Below are positions 11,290-19,870 of a DNA stretch of 27,016 nt, piece by piece; position 1 is the stretch's first letter, and every line of letters starts with the position of its first letter. The position numbers and the translations under genes are program-made. This stretch comes from Fragilaria crotonensis (Eukaryota; Bacillariophyta; Fragilariophyceae; Fragilariales; Fragilariaceae). The notes beneath the pieces were generated by a model. That model was not told the DNA's origin. It saw only the letters and a list, made by a program, of their open reading frames with translations, and did not search any database. The stretch lies in the NCBI GenBank assembly GCA_022925895.1, contig JAKSYS010000762.1, forward strand, positions 1 through 27,016. The letters are read 5' to 3'.

Positions 11290-13337
11290 TTAGTATCGTA
11301 GACTCAGTTTGCTGCGCGCGCTGCCAGTGGATAGACTAGTATGCTGCATGTTTCTGACAACTGGTTGAGGACTGAGCATTGGGTCTGGTTCTTCCTGCGT
11401 CAATGCTTCAGCATCATCGATTTGGACTGCAGCAAAAGGCTGCTCGTCGAAGGTATGAATCATTCCGGTGTACTGCTGCTCACACTCTGACACCCACGCC
11501 TCGAAAACATGACAAAGCAGTTGGCACTTCGTTTCCGAACCGCGGCAAAAGATACGTATGCTGTTTTCTTGGTAGACCTTGGGAAGGTGCGCGGCGTACT
11601 CGGCCGGTGAGGCCTCAAGCGCTTCTGGTAGGTCATCGAACGGATTGACAAGCAAACGCAGGTCTCGTTTCGGTAGAAATCGCATGAGGAGCAGCGGATT
11701 GCAGTCTTTCGCGCCCATATGAATCTTTCTCCGTTCCACGAGAACGTCATTTCTTACCAGGCCGACACCGTTCTCGTAAATGCCACGGACTTGAAGGAGC
11801 TCCTGCTCTATGTCTTCCTCCGACTTCGCCCACAGGATAGCATCCAATTCATTGTCCAAATCAATCTTTCGTGCTGCTACACACTTGTAGAGATCACGTT
11901 TGCGCAATCGATGAATCAAGTCCTGTGCAGGCCTGAGTCGAGGGTCAGGATTGAACTCAATCAAATCAATGATTGAATCTCGCATTCTCACATAGACTTG
12001 AGGGTCACACATGGCACGACTGAGAGGCAGAGGTTGTCCGAAAGCAAATGGCGGCAATCGAAAGTATGGATCGGCCAAGGCCATGATATCTGCAATCATG
12101 AATGTTGACGCTTGTGTTGTCTTGTGGGTGTAAACGGTGGAATGTAGTTTGAAGCGATGATGAAAGAATGATACACACATTTCGGCGCACTTTTCTGGAT
12201 AGCAAATCATCAAGTGCTGTTGAGGGTATTTGTCGTTGCAGTAGAAACACATGTCTGGACGAGGACAAAGGCCCCACGCAACCACCGCCTCTTCTATCAA
12301 CCTAAAATCAATTTCACCGCTGCCTCTGAAGGCACGTCGATGGTCCCTTGCAAAGTAGTCAATCTTGTCGACATCCAAACCTGAATGTCGATTCGAAACG
12401 ATGTCATACAAAAACCTGATATCGTTTAGGACGACCAACAAAGCCCGATTCATCTGGCAGTGGGTGTCGCGGTGAATACCAATGGGGTTTGGCGAGAATC
12501 ATTTCTTTTATGAAGATCCAATCTCGAGATGTCATGACTAAGTCGGTGTTCGGGGTTTTACGCGACGAGTCGTTGTCGTTGACATCAAGCGCATCGTAGA
12601 CGCGAAAAGACGAAGCAGCGACGCCATCTCCGATTTGTTTCAGAGGCTCATCGAGATTATCTTCATCAATCGCCAAACCAAGTCCGGCAAGCATGGCATC
12701 AATCATCATGCAAGAACCGTCTTCATGCTCCCATCCATGCGGTTTTTCGGGTAATCCTTCATACTCCTTCAAAAGTTCTGGGTTCCTCTTGAGATGTTTC
12801 TCCAGTCGATTTGGGAAGGTGCTATCAAATACATGCGAATAGGGACCATGTCCGAGGTCGTGACACAACCCAGCCAACTTGACACAAAGGACGTCTTTGT
12901 CAGTGATATTCAACTTTGGCTGCCTGGTTCTAATGCGCTCTACCATTCTTTTGGCGAGATGCGCAACCCCGATGGAGTGCTCGAAGCGCCGATGATTGGC
13001 ATTCATATACGTGTGCTCGCTTGTTCCAAGTTGACACAACCCTCGAAGACGCTGGAACTGAGGAGTATCTACGATCGTCCTCATGACTGGACAAAATTCG
13101 ATCGTCGTGTGAATCTCATCGTTAGTACGACTGGGATCGACTGGCAGGAATCTGATGTTGAAGGATGTAGAGGTCAGCTTCCATGGCATTGTTATGGCGC
13201 GAAGTGCTGGAAGCGAGAACGTACCTGAGGTTCGGTCCAAGTCTTGCCCTTTTATCTTTTGGTGTTGGCTCTGTATCTTGCGTCTGTGTGATGCTGAACG
13301 GGACAAAAGCAGCATCGTTGTGTTGATGGCCATTCAT
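11290..13337 (-). CDS. SAMHD1: SAMHD1-like HD-domain dNTP triphosphohydrolase
   Basis: My model has exon 1 at 13337-13225 and a 94-nt intron (GTACGT...CCCAG, 13224-13131), then coding to 11290. With a second 64-nt intron (12479-12416) the protein is 629 residues, close to human SAMHD1 (626). The HD metal ligands are all present: H89 in HRRFEHSIGV, H128-D129 in CHDLGHGPYSH, and the later Asp in DVDKIDYFARD. The GTP allosteric triad (human D137/Q142/R145) is kept as D59/Q64/R67 in VDTPQFQRLR. The enzyme hydrolyses dNTPs to deoxynucleosides and triphosphate and controls nucleotide pools. N-terminal residues 1-37 are polar and lack a SAM domain. The frame breaks at about 12415, just before FLYDIVSNRHSG. 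Either the 64-nt intron is spliced out or one base is inserted; the latter keeps a GRPKRYQ segment that aligns with the family. Unspliced starts at 13333 or 13189 are alternatives. Confidence 0.92.
12416..12479 (-). other. Candidate 64-nt intron (or site of 1-base frameshift)
   Basis: Removing GTATTC...ATATCAG joins KPHW to FLYDIVSN in frame. Against this, the excised stretch encodes VGRPKRYQ, and GRP shortly before FLYxIVSN is found in animal SAMHD1. A one-base insertion near 12415 would keep it. The sequence alone cannot decide. Confidence 0.45.
13131..13224 (-). other. Probable 94-nt intron in SAMHD1-like gene
   Basis: The donor is CTCAG|GTACGT and the acceptor is GATCCCAG|T. Splicing joins ...KDKRARLGPNL to S-RTNDEIHTTIEF in frame (phase 2). 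It gives a compact polar N-terminus from the ATG at 13337. Without splicing the alternative N-terminus (from 13333 or 13189) is also open, so this is inferred. Confidence 0.6.
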
Positions 13338-14543
13338 GATCAAAGTCTGAGCTGATTCTATTGATCGACGACGACTTTAATGACTGATGTACGGCTTGTA
13401 ATACCGGCGAATGATGAAGTCCTTCCAGGCGGAGCAGAAATGAAATCTGCACTATCCACTTTTACGTATGTGCAAACGAAAAATGGCGCGCTGACCTCCA
13501 GCGACTAACCAATCCAACAATCCCTCCTTTTCTACGTGTATGCATACTTTGTATCAATTCTATGTATGCATGCTTCCCTAACAAATGGAATAGTCCAAGT
13601 ACGCCAGACGCCGGACTCATGGTATCCGGTGACAACGGTAATGTGGGGTAGACTGTCTTAAGACTACAACAGTACTATGTGTACAGTACAGTAAATATCA
13701 ATACTATGATAGCAGTACCATAATACTGCACTCGCGCACCTGAGTCCTCACATGAGTCATGAGAGTCATAGCAACAGAGCGACGAAAAGCAGTACTTGTA
13801 CTCTCCCTAAAACCGCACACTAAGATGTTTTCTCGAACGATGATGTGAAGTCTAATGGGTATGTGAAACTGCAGCCTGGTTGAATGTACATGCCTCGACC
13901 TGATCTGCTGGTTTATGGGATGCTGGCATGATGGCGGTATGATGTATTGTATGAGATATCCACGTCAGTCCGACAGGTGCTATCCAGGATTATGGCTACT
14001 GGTGCTTAACGCGACTATGCCCCTCCCATAGTACGAGAAGATGGGCTCGCTTGGAAGCCACTATCATGTCATCGCTTCAAAGTCATGTTTCCCAAGTGCA
14101 GAATGTGCCAGCTGAGTCAAGTGATGAAACTAGAGCTAGAGCCGTGCACATGGGTCCTCTGCTGGGTTATAATTCAATCCATCGGCTCATCTAAGCATTG
14201 TTCTGTCGTCGGACTTCGTGTCCCACGGCATCCTTGAGTGGTAACAAGTTAGCAACCACCCTTTAAGGTTACGCGTTGTCAACCTAATAAAATTCCATGC
14301 AATCCTCTGCAGTGAAGAATGCGGGGTTCGAAAGGCAGAATAGTCTCCACCGCCCTGGCAAATGATCGCAAATGCAATCATTCACCTAGCTATGGAAGGG
14401 AACCGGCAAGAATTCACGCCGAACCAGTACATCAACCCCCCCCCCCACCTATGAGGGTATACTTGGGCATCAGTACAAGGAGTGATCACTGAGAAGAAGG
14501 TAGGAAAGGGAAAAGTGAGATCACACACTCGTCTGAGCTAACC
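13338..14543. other. Intergenic spacer with small GTAC island and C11 tract
   Basis: This lies between the SAMHD1-like start and the KAS stop, both on the minus strand, so it holds the SAMHD1-like promoter. About six GTAC tetramers cluster in 13668-13803. A run of 11 C occurs at 14436-14446, just before the 3' end of the KAS gene. No tRNA or gene was found; a GGTTCGAA string at 14325 lacks a pairing T-stem. Confidence 0.55.
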
Positions 14544-15839
14544 TCATCGCCATGCCCTGAAGACGAGAGACACATTCGTTCCTCCAAATCCGAAACTATT
14601 TGTCATCGCGACGACCATATCATCTTTCGGCATTGCTTCTGTCACATGTTGAAAGATTGCTTTCTCAGACTCGCTAATGACTTCCAAGTTCCGTGTCGGA
14701 GGAATCACCTTAGTGGACAGTGCCTGAACGGTAAAGGCGGCTTCCACTGCTCCTGCAGCGCCAAGTAGATGCCCTGTTGCACCCTTAGTTCCACTCACTA
14801 ACAAATTCGACCCAAACAAGGAGTTAATGGCACGGGCCTCAATCTCATCTCCAATTGGGGTCGATGTTGCGTGCGCATTCACGTAGTCGACGGTTGACGT
14901 ATCTTGTAGCATATCAGCTCTTTGGAGGGCCATGGTCATGGCACGAATTGCACCGCTACCCGTTGGGTCTGGAGATGTAATGTGATGGGCATCTCCACTT
15001 AAGCCATAACCGCACAGTTCGGCAAAGATATGAGCACCACGTTGTTGCGCATGGTTTAATTCTTCCAGAATCAAAATTGCTGCACCTTCTCCCATCACAA
15101 AACCATCACGTGCAGAATCAAACGGCCTAGAGGCAGAGTTCGGGTCGGGGTTTGACGAAAGTGCTCGTAGTCGAGTAAAACCAGCCATACTGAGAGGATC
15201 GATACAGGCCTCGGCACCACCTGCTAGCATAACATCAGCATCGCCGAATTGTATGCACCTCATAGCGTCCCCAATGGCGTGAGCACCTGCGGCGCATGCT
15301 GTCGACGGCGCGAGGTTCGGTCCTCGAAGGTGATACTCCATACTTAGTCTCCCAGCTGCTGAATTGGTCAAGACCTTCGGAACGAAGTGCGGCGTCAATC
15401 TTCGAAGGCCGTTGTGGTCCACACATCGCGCAGCTTCGACAATTTCTCGGACGCTCGACATGCCACTTCCAACACAAACTCCGACTCGGTCGTTGTAGCC
15501 AGTCTCATTGAGATAATTCTCCAAGTCGGCTTGTGCCATTGCTTCAGCACCTGCTTGGAGGGCAAATTCAACAAATCTTGCAGTTCTTGGATTCTGTTTA
15601 ACTCCCTTGACGGGAGCGGCCACATGACAGGGCAACGCCTCTGCAGTCTCCACTTCTCGAGAAAAGCTCTCGTCACTCAGGAACTGATGTCTGAGGGCTT
15701 CCTCGAGAGTCGTCACCCCCGATTCATTTGCAACCAGCGACTTCCAGGAGCTTGTTAGTGTGTTTCCCAGCGGAGTTATGGCACCCATGCCGGTCACGAC
15801 GACACGACGCATCGAACTAACCATTGATATTTGCTCCAA
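14544..15839 (-). CDS. KASII: 3-oxoacyl-ACP synthase II (FabF/KASII type)
   Basis: This is a 431-residue beta-ketoacyl-ACP synthase, the condensing enzyme that extends acyl-ACP with malonyl-ACP in type II fatty acid synthesis. The N-terminal thiolase-fold start RRVVVTGMGAITPLG is at residues 11-25. The catalytic triad is Cys182 (STACAAGAHAIGDA), His323 (NAHATSTPIGD) and His357 (GTKGATGHLLGAAG, with Lys352), and the C-terminal SFGFGGTN loop is intact. Length equals bacterial FabF plus about ten residues. There is no evident signal peptide, plastid bipartite leader or mitochondrial presequence; either the start lies further upstream behind an intron, or the ten extra residues suffice. Met6 (15824) or Met10 are alternative starts. 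Eukaryotes often keep one such enzyme in mitochondria (OXSM) and another in plastids; which this is cannot be decided here. No frameshift is present. Confidence 0.95.
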   Translation of the reverse strand: MEQISMVSSMRRVVVTGMGAITPLGNTLTSSWKSLVANESGVTTLEEALRHQFLSDESFSREVETAEALPCHVAAPVKGVKQNPRTARFVEFALQAGAEAMAQADLENYLNETGYNDRVGVCVGSGMSSVREIVEAARCVDHNGLRRLTPHFVPKVLTNSAAGRLSMEYHLRGPNLAPSTACAAGAHAIGDAMRCIQFGDADVMLAGGAEACIDPLSMAGFTRLRALSSNPDPNSASRPFDSARDGFVMGEGAAILILEELNHAQQRGAHIFAELCGYGLSGDAHHITSPDPTGSGAIRAMTMALQRADMLQDTSTVDYVNAHATSTPIGDEIEARAINSLFGSNLLVSGTKGATGHLLGAAGAVEAAFTVQALSTKVIPPTRNLEVISESEKAIFQHVTEAMPKDDMVVAMTNSFGFGGTNVSLVFRAWR

Positions 15840-17167
15840 GCTATGCTACAACTACCTTGTACTTGTCACAATTGGTGATCAACACGACGTGTCCCATCTG
15901 TCCAAAAATGGAAGTCAAGAAAAGAGAAAATGAGCACTGAGTACTCCGAACAAATAAAACAATACTGGAATACAAGAAAACGTTTTGTTTTTGTACACTT
16001 TCAATCCATATATTTATATACACGACCGGTATAGTATTCCATGAGCCAAAAACTGGGAGATCACACAAGATCATAGACAGCGCGTAGATTTGGCCTACAA
16101 GTACCAGCTACTACTACGGAGTGTCGTAATCCGTACTCGGAGTACTCCAGTACTTGTACCTTAGAATACGCCCAAGTATGCATACAAACCGCATGGCAAG
16201 TACTGTACCGTACTTTTAGTTCCAGAATTGATGCACCATACCGGTACTACCGGTACCAGTACTTGTCCTTAGAGTTCTGGTATGGTACTGTACGACCATG
16301 CATAGGATAGAGGCCGAATCGTTTCGTTTCATAAATCGGATTCGTTCCGTTTCTCTGGTGTACCGGTACTGTCCACTGTCGAGTAGGGTGTCCTGTGCAT
16401 TTCTGCGTTTGTAAATACGTCCGCTACGCACTACAATCTCAGTACGAATAAAACTATGCATATACGTATACTCGCCTCTGATCCCGGATACTGTGCGCCG
16501 CCAACTCTTCCAGACAGGATTGATCCGTCGTCACCATACTATGCATACCGGCAGCTAGCTACTAGTACTCCGCTATGTAAAACGTGCTGTTCTGGCTGGA
16601 GGACACGGATCTCGGAGTATCTGGGACACGTATCTACCGTTACCATAGGGTCCTGTACAGCGTGTCGTACATAACGACGGGATGAAACACTGCAATTGAC
16701 AAACCCGATACTGCTTACAGCCAAAAGCTGTGGTTTCAGTACCGCGAACAAGTAGATGTAGTATTCAAGTACTCGGACTACTAGTAGTGGATTACTCTAT
16801 CGGACTATCGGTATTACTCACGACTCAAAGGGTTATGTCCAGGTCCTACTGTACGTATGTCATTGTAAATGTAGTACTAGAGTACTGTATTCCGAGCATA
16901 AATTACTCCGGACTCCGGAGTAATCCCTTGCTACGAGCAGTAAACAAACTGGACATACCAGGTACCAGTATTGAGTACTCATACGCAGTATACAATTGAA
17001 AGAATCAGCGAACATGAATGCATTCTTTGTTCTTTGTGAGCAAATATGGTACTGGTAACGGGAACTCGACCGACGTCAACTACGAGGTTGAGTATGGTAC
17101 TACTCATTTTGTTTGCAGTTCCATAAGTTTTCACCATCACCGAAATTCAAGAATCAAGGAAATCACC
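15840..17167. other. Spacer dominated by GTAC-rich sequence
   Basis: This is the strongest GTAC island in the window. I count about 16 GTAC tetramers between 16100 and 16450, where one or two are expected, many in GTACT, AGTAC or CCGGTACCGG contexts, with further ones up to about 17050. Imperfect palindromes such as CGGTACTACCGGTACCAGTAC (16243-16263) are frequent. Open frames here are short and motif-free. The left edge is the presumed promoter of the KAS gene. Confidence 0.65.
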
Positions 17168-17452
17168 ATGGCCTCCAAGAACCCTACATCTCCAGAAGCT
17201 CTCACATCAGCATTGACGAACCGAAAACAAGGGGAACGAACACGGGAAGAAGGTCGAATAAGTACGTCTCAAGGAATTGATTCATTTCCAAGGGTTCCTC
17301 CACAACATGCGAGCACCGTGTCACAGTTGGATCACATTGCCGCCATTCTTCTTAGAGCGATTGCCTTAGTGGATGAGGACCTTGATTACTTGAAGGAGAC
17401 TAATTCTGAAAGCTTGCGCGACGACCAATCGAAATCTGGTCACCATAAATAA
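17168..17452 (+). CDS. Small protein of a local tandem duplication, copy 1
   Basis: A 94-residue frame starts from an ATG in good context (AATCACCATGG). The first half is polar and Ser/Thr/Arg-rich. The second half holds an amphipathic helix, STVSQLDHIAAILLRAIALV, followed by DEDLDYLKE. That helix is retained in the second copy 1.7 kb downstream (STVLLLDRVAAILLDAISFV, then DTDLDDLKE). The hydrophobic heptad spacing and the acidic segment are kept while the bases differ, which suggests the ancestor was coding. No known family was recognised. It could be an intact gene or a recently stranded fragment. Confidence 0.5.
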   Translation: MASKNPTSPEALTSALTNRKQGERTREEGRISTSQGIDSFPRVPPQHASTVSQLDHIAAILLRAIALVDEDLDYLKETNSESLRDDQSKSGHHK

Positions 17453-18867
17453 CGCGTTATCGCCCTGTCTCGCGAGGCTGCCAACGACTCCTCCTAATAG
17501 GGTTCTTCATCAGATCATTTCAGATAGTCCAATGATGGGACTCAGTCCGTGACTTTTCCTTGGAAGGCATCACGGTTCTCCATGAAGTGAAGTTTAATCT
17601 TCTAATATCATATTTCCTCGAAAATGAAAGGGCTGAGTGACACGGCACCTTGTAGATGCTACTACCGGTAGGTGCAAATGCGATTCTAGAAATACGGGGG
17701 AAACTCAGCGACTGATCAAAGGCTACTTTGACAAGGTTGCAAGGCCAAGAATCACGGTGCCATGCCCGTGATGCTATGCCCACCAGGAGAAAAAGGACCA
17801 GAACCAGGAAACTGTGGAGAGGGAACAAGTACCCCAGACATAAATGTTAGGAAGTTTGTATATCATGAGGCAGCCGTCTGGTCCGGCAAAGGCAGAGCCC
17901 CCATTCTATGCCAACCCTGTGCCGCTTACTCTAGGCGCCTTTCCGATGCAGTACTTGGTTTATAAGCAAGACGAACTCAGCACTTCAGTCTTTTCAAGCA
18001 TTTGAATTTGTCATTTGTTTTCTATACTTCAACACACGTGGCATCAACCTCCCTATCAGACCTTCGTCAGTCTACAGTCTACAGCGCGACAAGCGCGTGA
18101 AAAATGACGACGAAAGGCATACGTAATGAGTTCTTTGTTACAAACACAAAATGTTAAACGTGTACAAAACGAACGTGGGCTCTCACTTCACGCATCGGTA
18201 TTGCATATTGTACTTTGCCCTGAGGGCGTTCGTCAAAAGAGGCCCATCGCAGCATCCCTTATTCTGTTTACCTCAAGCTCGTTAAGGCGTGGAGGAACAT
18301 TCTCAATTAAATGTGATACTAGAGTACAGAGGATGTCTTGCGAAGTACACACAACTGCTCGAATTCTTGTATCATTCCATTTAATGTCCCATCACGTTAG
18401 TCTTTACTGCTTTAGTGTGAGTGTGCTGAGTACAAGTAGCAATTGCTAAGCAAACTAATGTGTAGAAAAGTATTAGTCGCACGCCGTTTGCAATTCGCAA
18501 TATAGTTCCGAGATAATGTTTGATCGCCTTTCGAGTGACTTAGGGATATCGCAAATAATGTGCTTGCTGCATTGCATGCAGAACCAATCCCCATAAACAT
18601 CATGTCCGTTTTATGTCGAGCCACTGAATCCGACATCAACCTGCAAGTTGAACGAGTGTGACATGGCTCGGACTGTCGACATCTCATCATGCGTGGCATG
18701 CACGCATGCACATTCACGTAGATAACTCACATACATAGGGGTGGAACGAAAATGATGTGTGTTTCACATCCATTTAAGGAAAGGCATCCGCAAAGCATTC
18801 TTTGTGACAAAGGAACGCCGCAGGTGTTCTCGTTTCGTGTGTAACGTGTAACCCCATGAATTCCACA
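17453..18867. other. Spacer between the two duplicate units
   Basis: Apart from the doubtful ORF at 17520-17828 I see nothing assignable. Open frames at 17762-17965, 18126-18449 and 18412-18717 lack motifs. The unit offset is 1700 bp at the ATG and 1687 bp at the GTCCAATGATG string, so the copies have drifted by small indels. Confidence 0.5.
17520..17828 (-). CDS. Doubtful minus-strand ORF shared by both duplicates
   Basis: About 100 residues are open, starting with a strongly hydrophobic stretch (FLVLVLFLLVGIA) like a signal peptide and containing SRIAF, IYK and a terminal HHWT. The second copy of the duplication keeps SRIAF, TYK and HHWT in one open minus frame (19168-19437). The frame has no ATG at its 5' end (it begins at TTG), but a pyrimidine-rich CTCTCCACAG sits there and could be a splice acceptor from an upstream exon I cannot identify. 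It converges with the 17168 ORF. Confidence 0.28.
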   Translation of the reverse strand: MFPLHSFLVLVLFLLVGIASRAWHRDSWPCNLVKVAFDQSLSFPRISRIAFAPTGSSIYKVPCHSALSFSRKYDIRRLNFTSWRTVMPSKEKSRTESHHWTI

Positions 18868-19184
18868 ATGGCCTCCAAAAAACTTACAAATCCAGACGCT
18901 CTATGAAACAATTGACGAACTAAACTCAAATCAGTACAAGAACGTCTCATCGTATTGATTCAATTCCAGTGACTGCTCCGCAACGGGCGAGCACCGTGTT
19001 ACTGCTGGATCGCGTTGCCGCCATTCTTCTTGACGCGATTTCCTTCGTGGACACGGATCTTGATGACTTGAAGGAGCTTAAACTGGAAGCTTGGGAGAGG
19101 ATCGATCGCAAAATCTCGTCGCTAGCAGTACCCTATTGTCGACTTACTCTTTCTGCTGGCGACAACTTCACGACACATGTTTGA
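18868..19184 (+). pseudogene. Broken copy 2 of the small duplicated gene
   Basis: The copy begins ATGGCCTCCAAAAAACTTAC, matching copy 1 at 17168, but meets an in-frame TGA after 12 codons (MASKKLTNPDAL). The conserved helix (STVLLLDRVAAILLDAISFV) is in a different frame from the start, open from 18969, so at least one indel has also occurred. The helix region remains about three quarters identical at the base level to copy 1. Confidence 0.65.
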
Positions 19185-19870
19185 CACGGTCCTTTGAAAG
19201 GTAAGCCCAGCTGGTCCAATGATGTAACCCAATCCGAGACTTTTTAATTGTAAGGAACCACTGTTCTCTATACAGTGAACTTCTATCGTCTGGTATCTGT
19301 TTTCTGAACATGAAACGTACTATTTGACACGCCATCTTGTAGGTGCTGCAGTAGTATACAAATGCAATTCTAGAAATGACGGGGACACTGGACTTAATGA
19401 GCGACGAGTCAAGAGTACTCCGCAAAAGGGACTGCAAGAAGATATACTGTTTCGAATTCTATAAATAAGAGAATGCCAGTTGACTTTGCTGACAGAACTT
19501 GCTTTCTTTGGCAAGGTATTAAACCCAAGAAAACGGTGCCATGTCCATGCCATGAATTCACGACGCGAGCAGGCGATAGTGGACTGTTGCAACGACCACT
19601 AGAATCACAAACTGTTGCAAGCATTTTGGGATAGCGTTTTAGCTTGTCGTCGCGAACAGATTGAATGAGACTGAAACAAAAGGGGCATAAGTCGTTTCAT
19701 GTCCATGATTACATCGCAACATCACATATCCAGTCGCTGGCTTGTCAGAGGGTTTTTCAAGCTGCCCCTCATGAACCGTGCAGCCCGCTAGATTAGCTGC
19801 AGATCATTGAGCTTTACGATTCGCCTTCAGTCGAAGCACTTTACATCGTTTGCAGATTCATTCCTTGCTT
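19185..19870. other. 3' part of duplicate unit 2 and spacer
   Basis: The stretch 19213-19560 is a diverged copy of 17526-17790 (shared GTCCAATGATG, GCACCTTGTAG/GCCATCTTGTAG, AATKCGATTCTAGAAAT-like strings and CATGGCACCG). The remainder to 19870 is the 3' flank of the OSCA-like gene. No further gene is seen. Confidence 0.55.

Noticed and set aside
12794..13228. 144-codon plus-strand frame opposite the SAMHD1-like exon
   Set aside because: It is an antisense shadow over the HD motif region.
14310..14345. GGTTCGAA string resembling a tRNA T-loop
   Set aside because: The flanking bases do not form a T-stem, and no D-arm or acceptor stem is found at proper spacing on either strand.
14436..14446. 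C11 homopolymer
   Set aside because: It is a simple low-complexity tract with no associated feature; at most it is a site of likely length error.
15387..15758. 123-codon plus-strand frame inside the KAS gene
   Set aside because: It is an antisense shadow of a gene with a full set of catalytic motifs.
16243..16263. Possible CRISPR-like or inverted repeat array in the GTAC island
   Set aside because: The repeats are very short, irregular in spacing and without constant unit length, so this is not an array.
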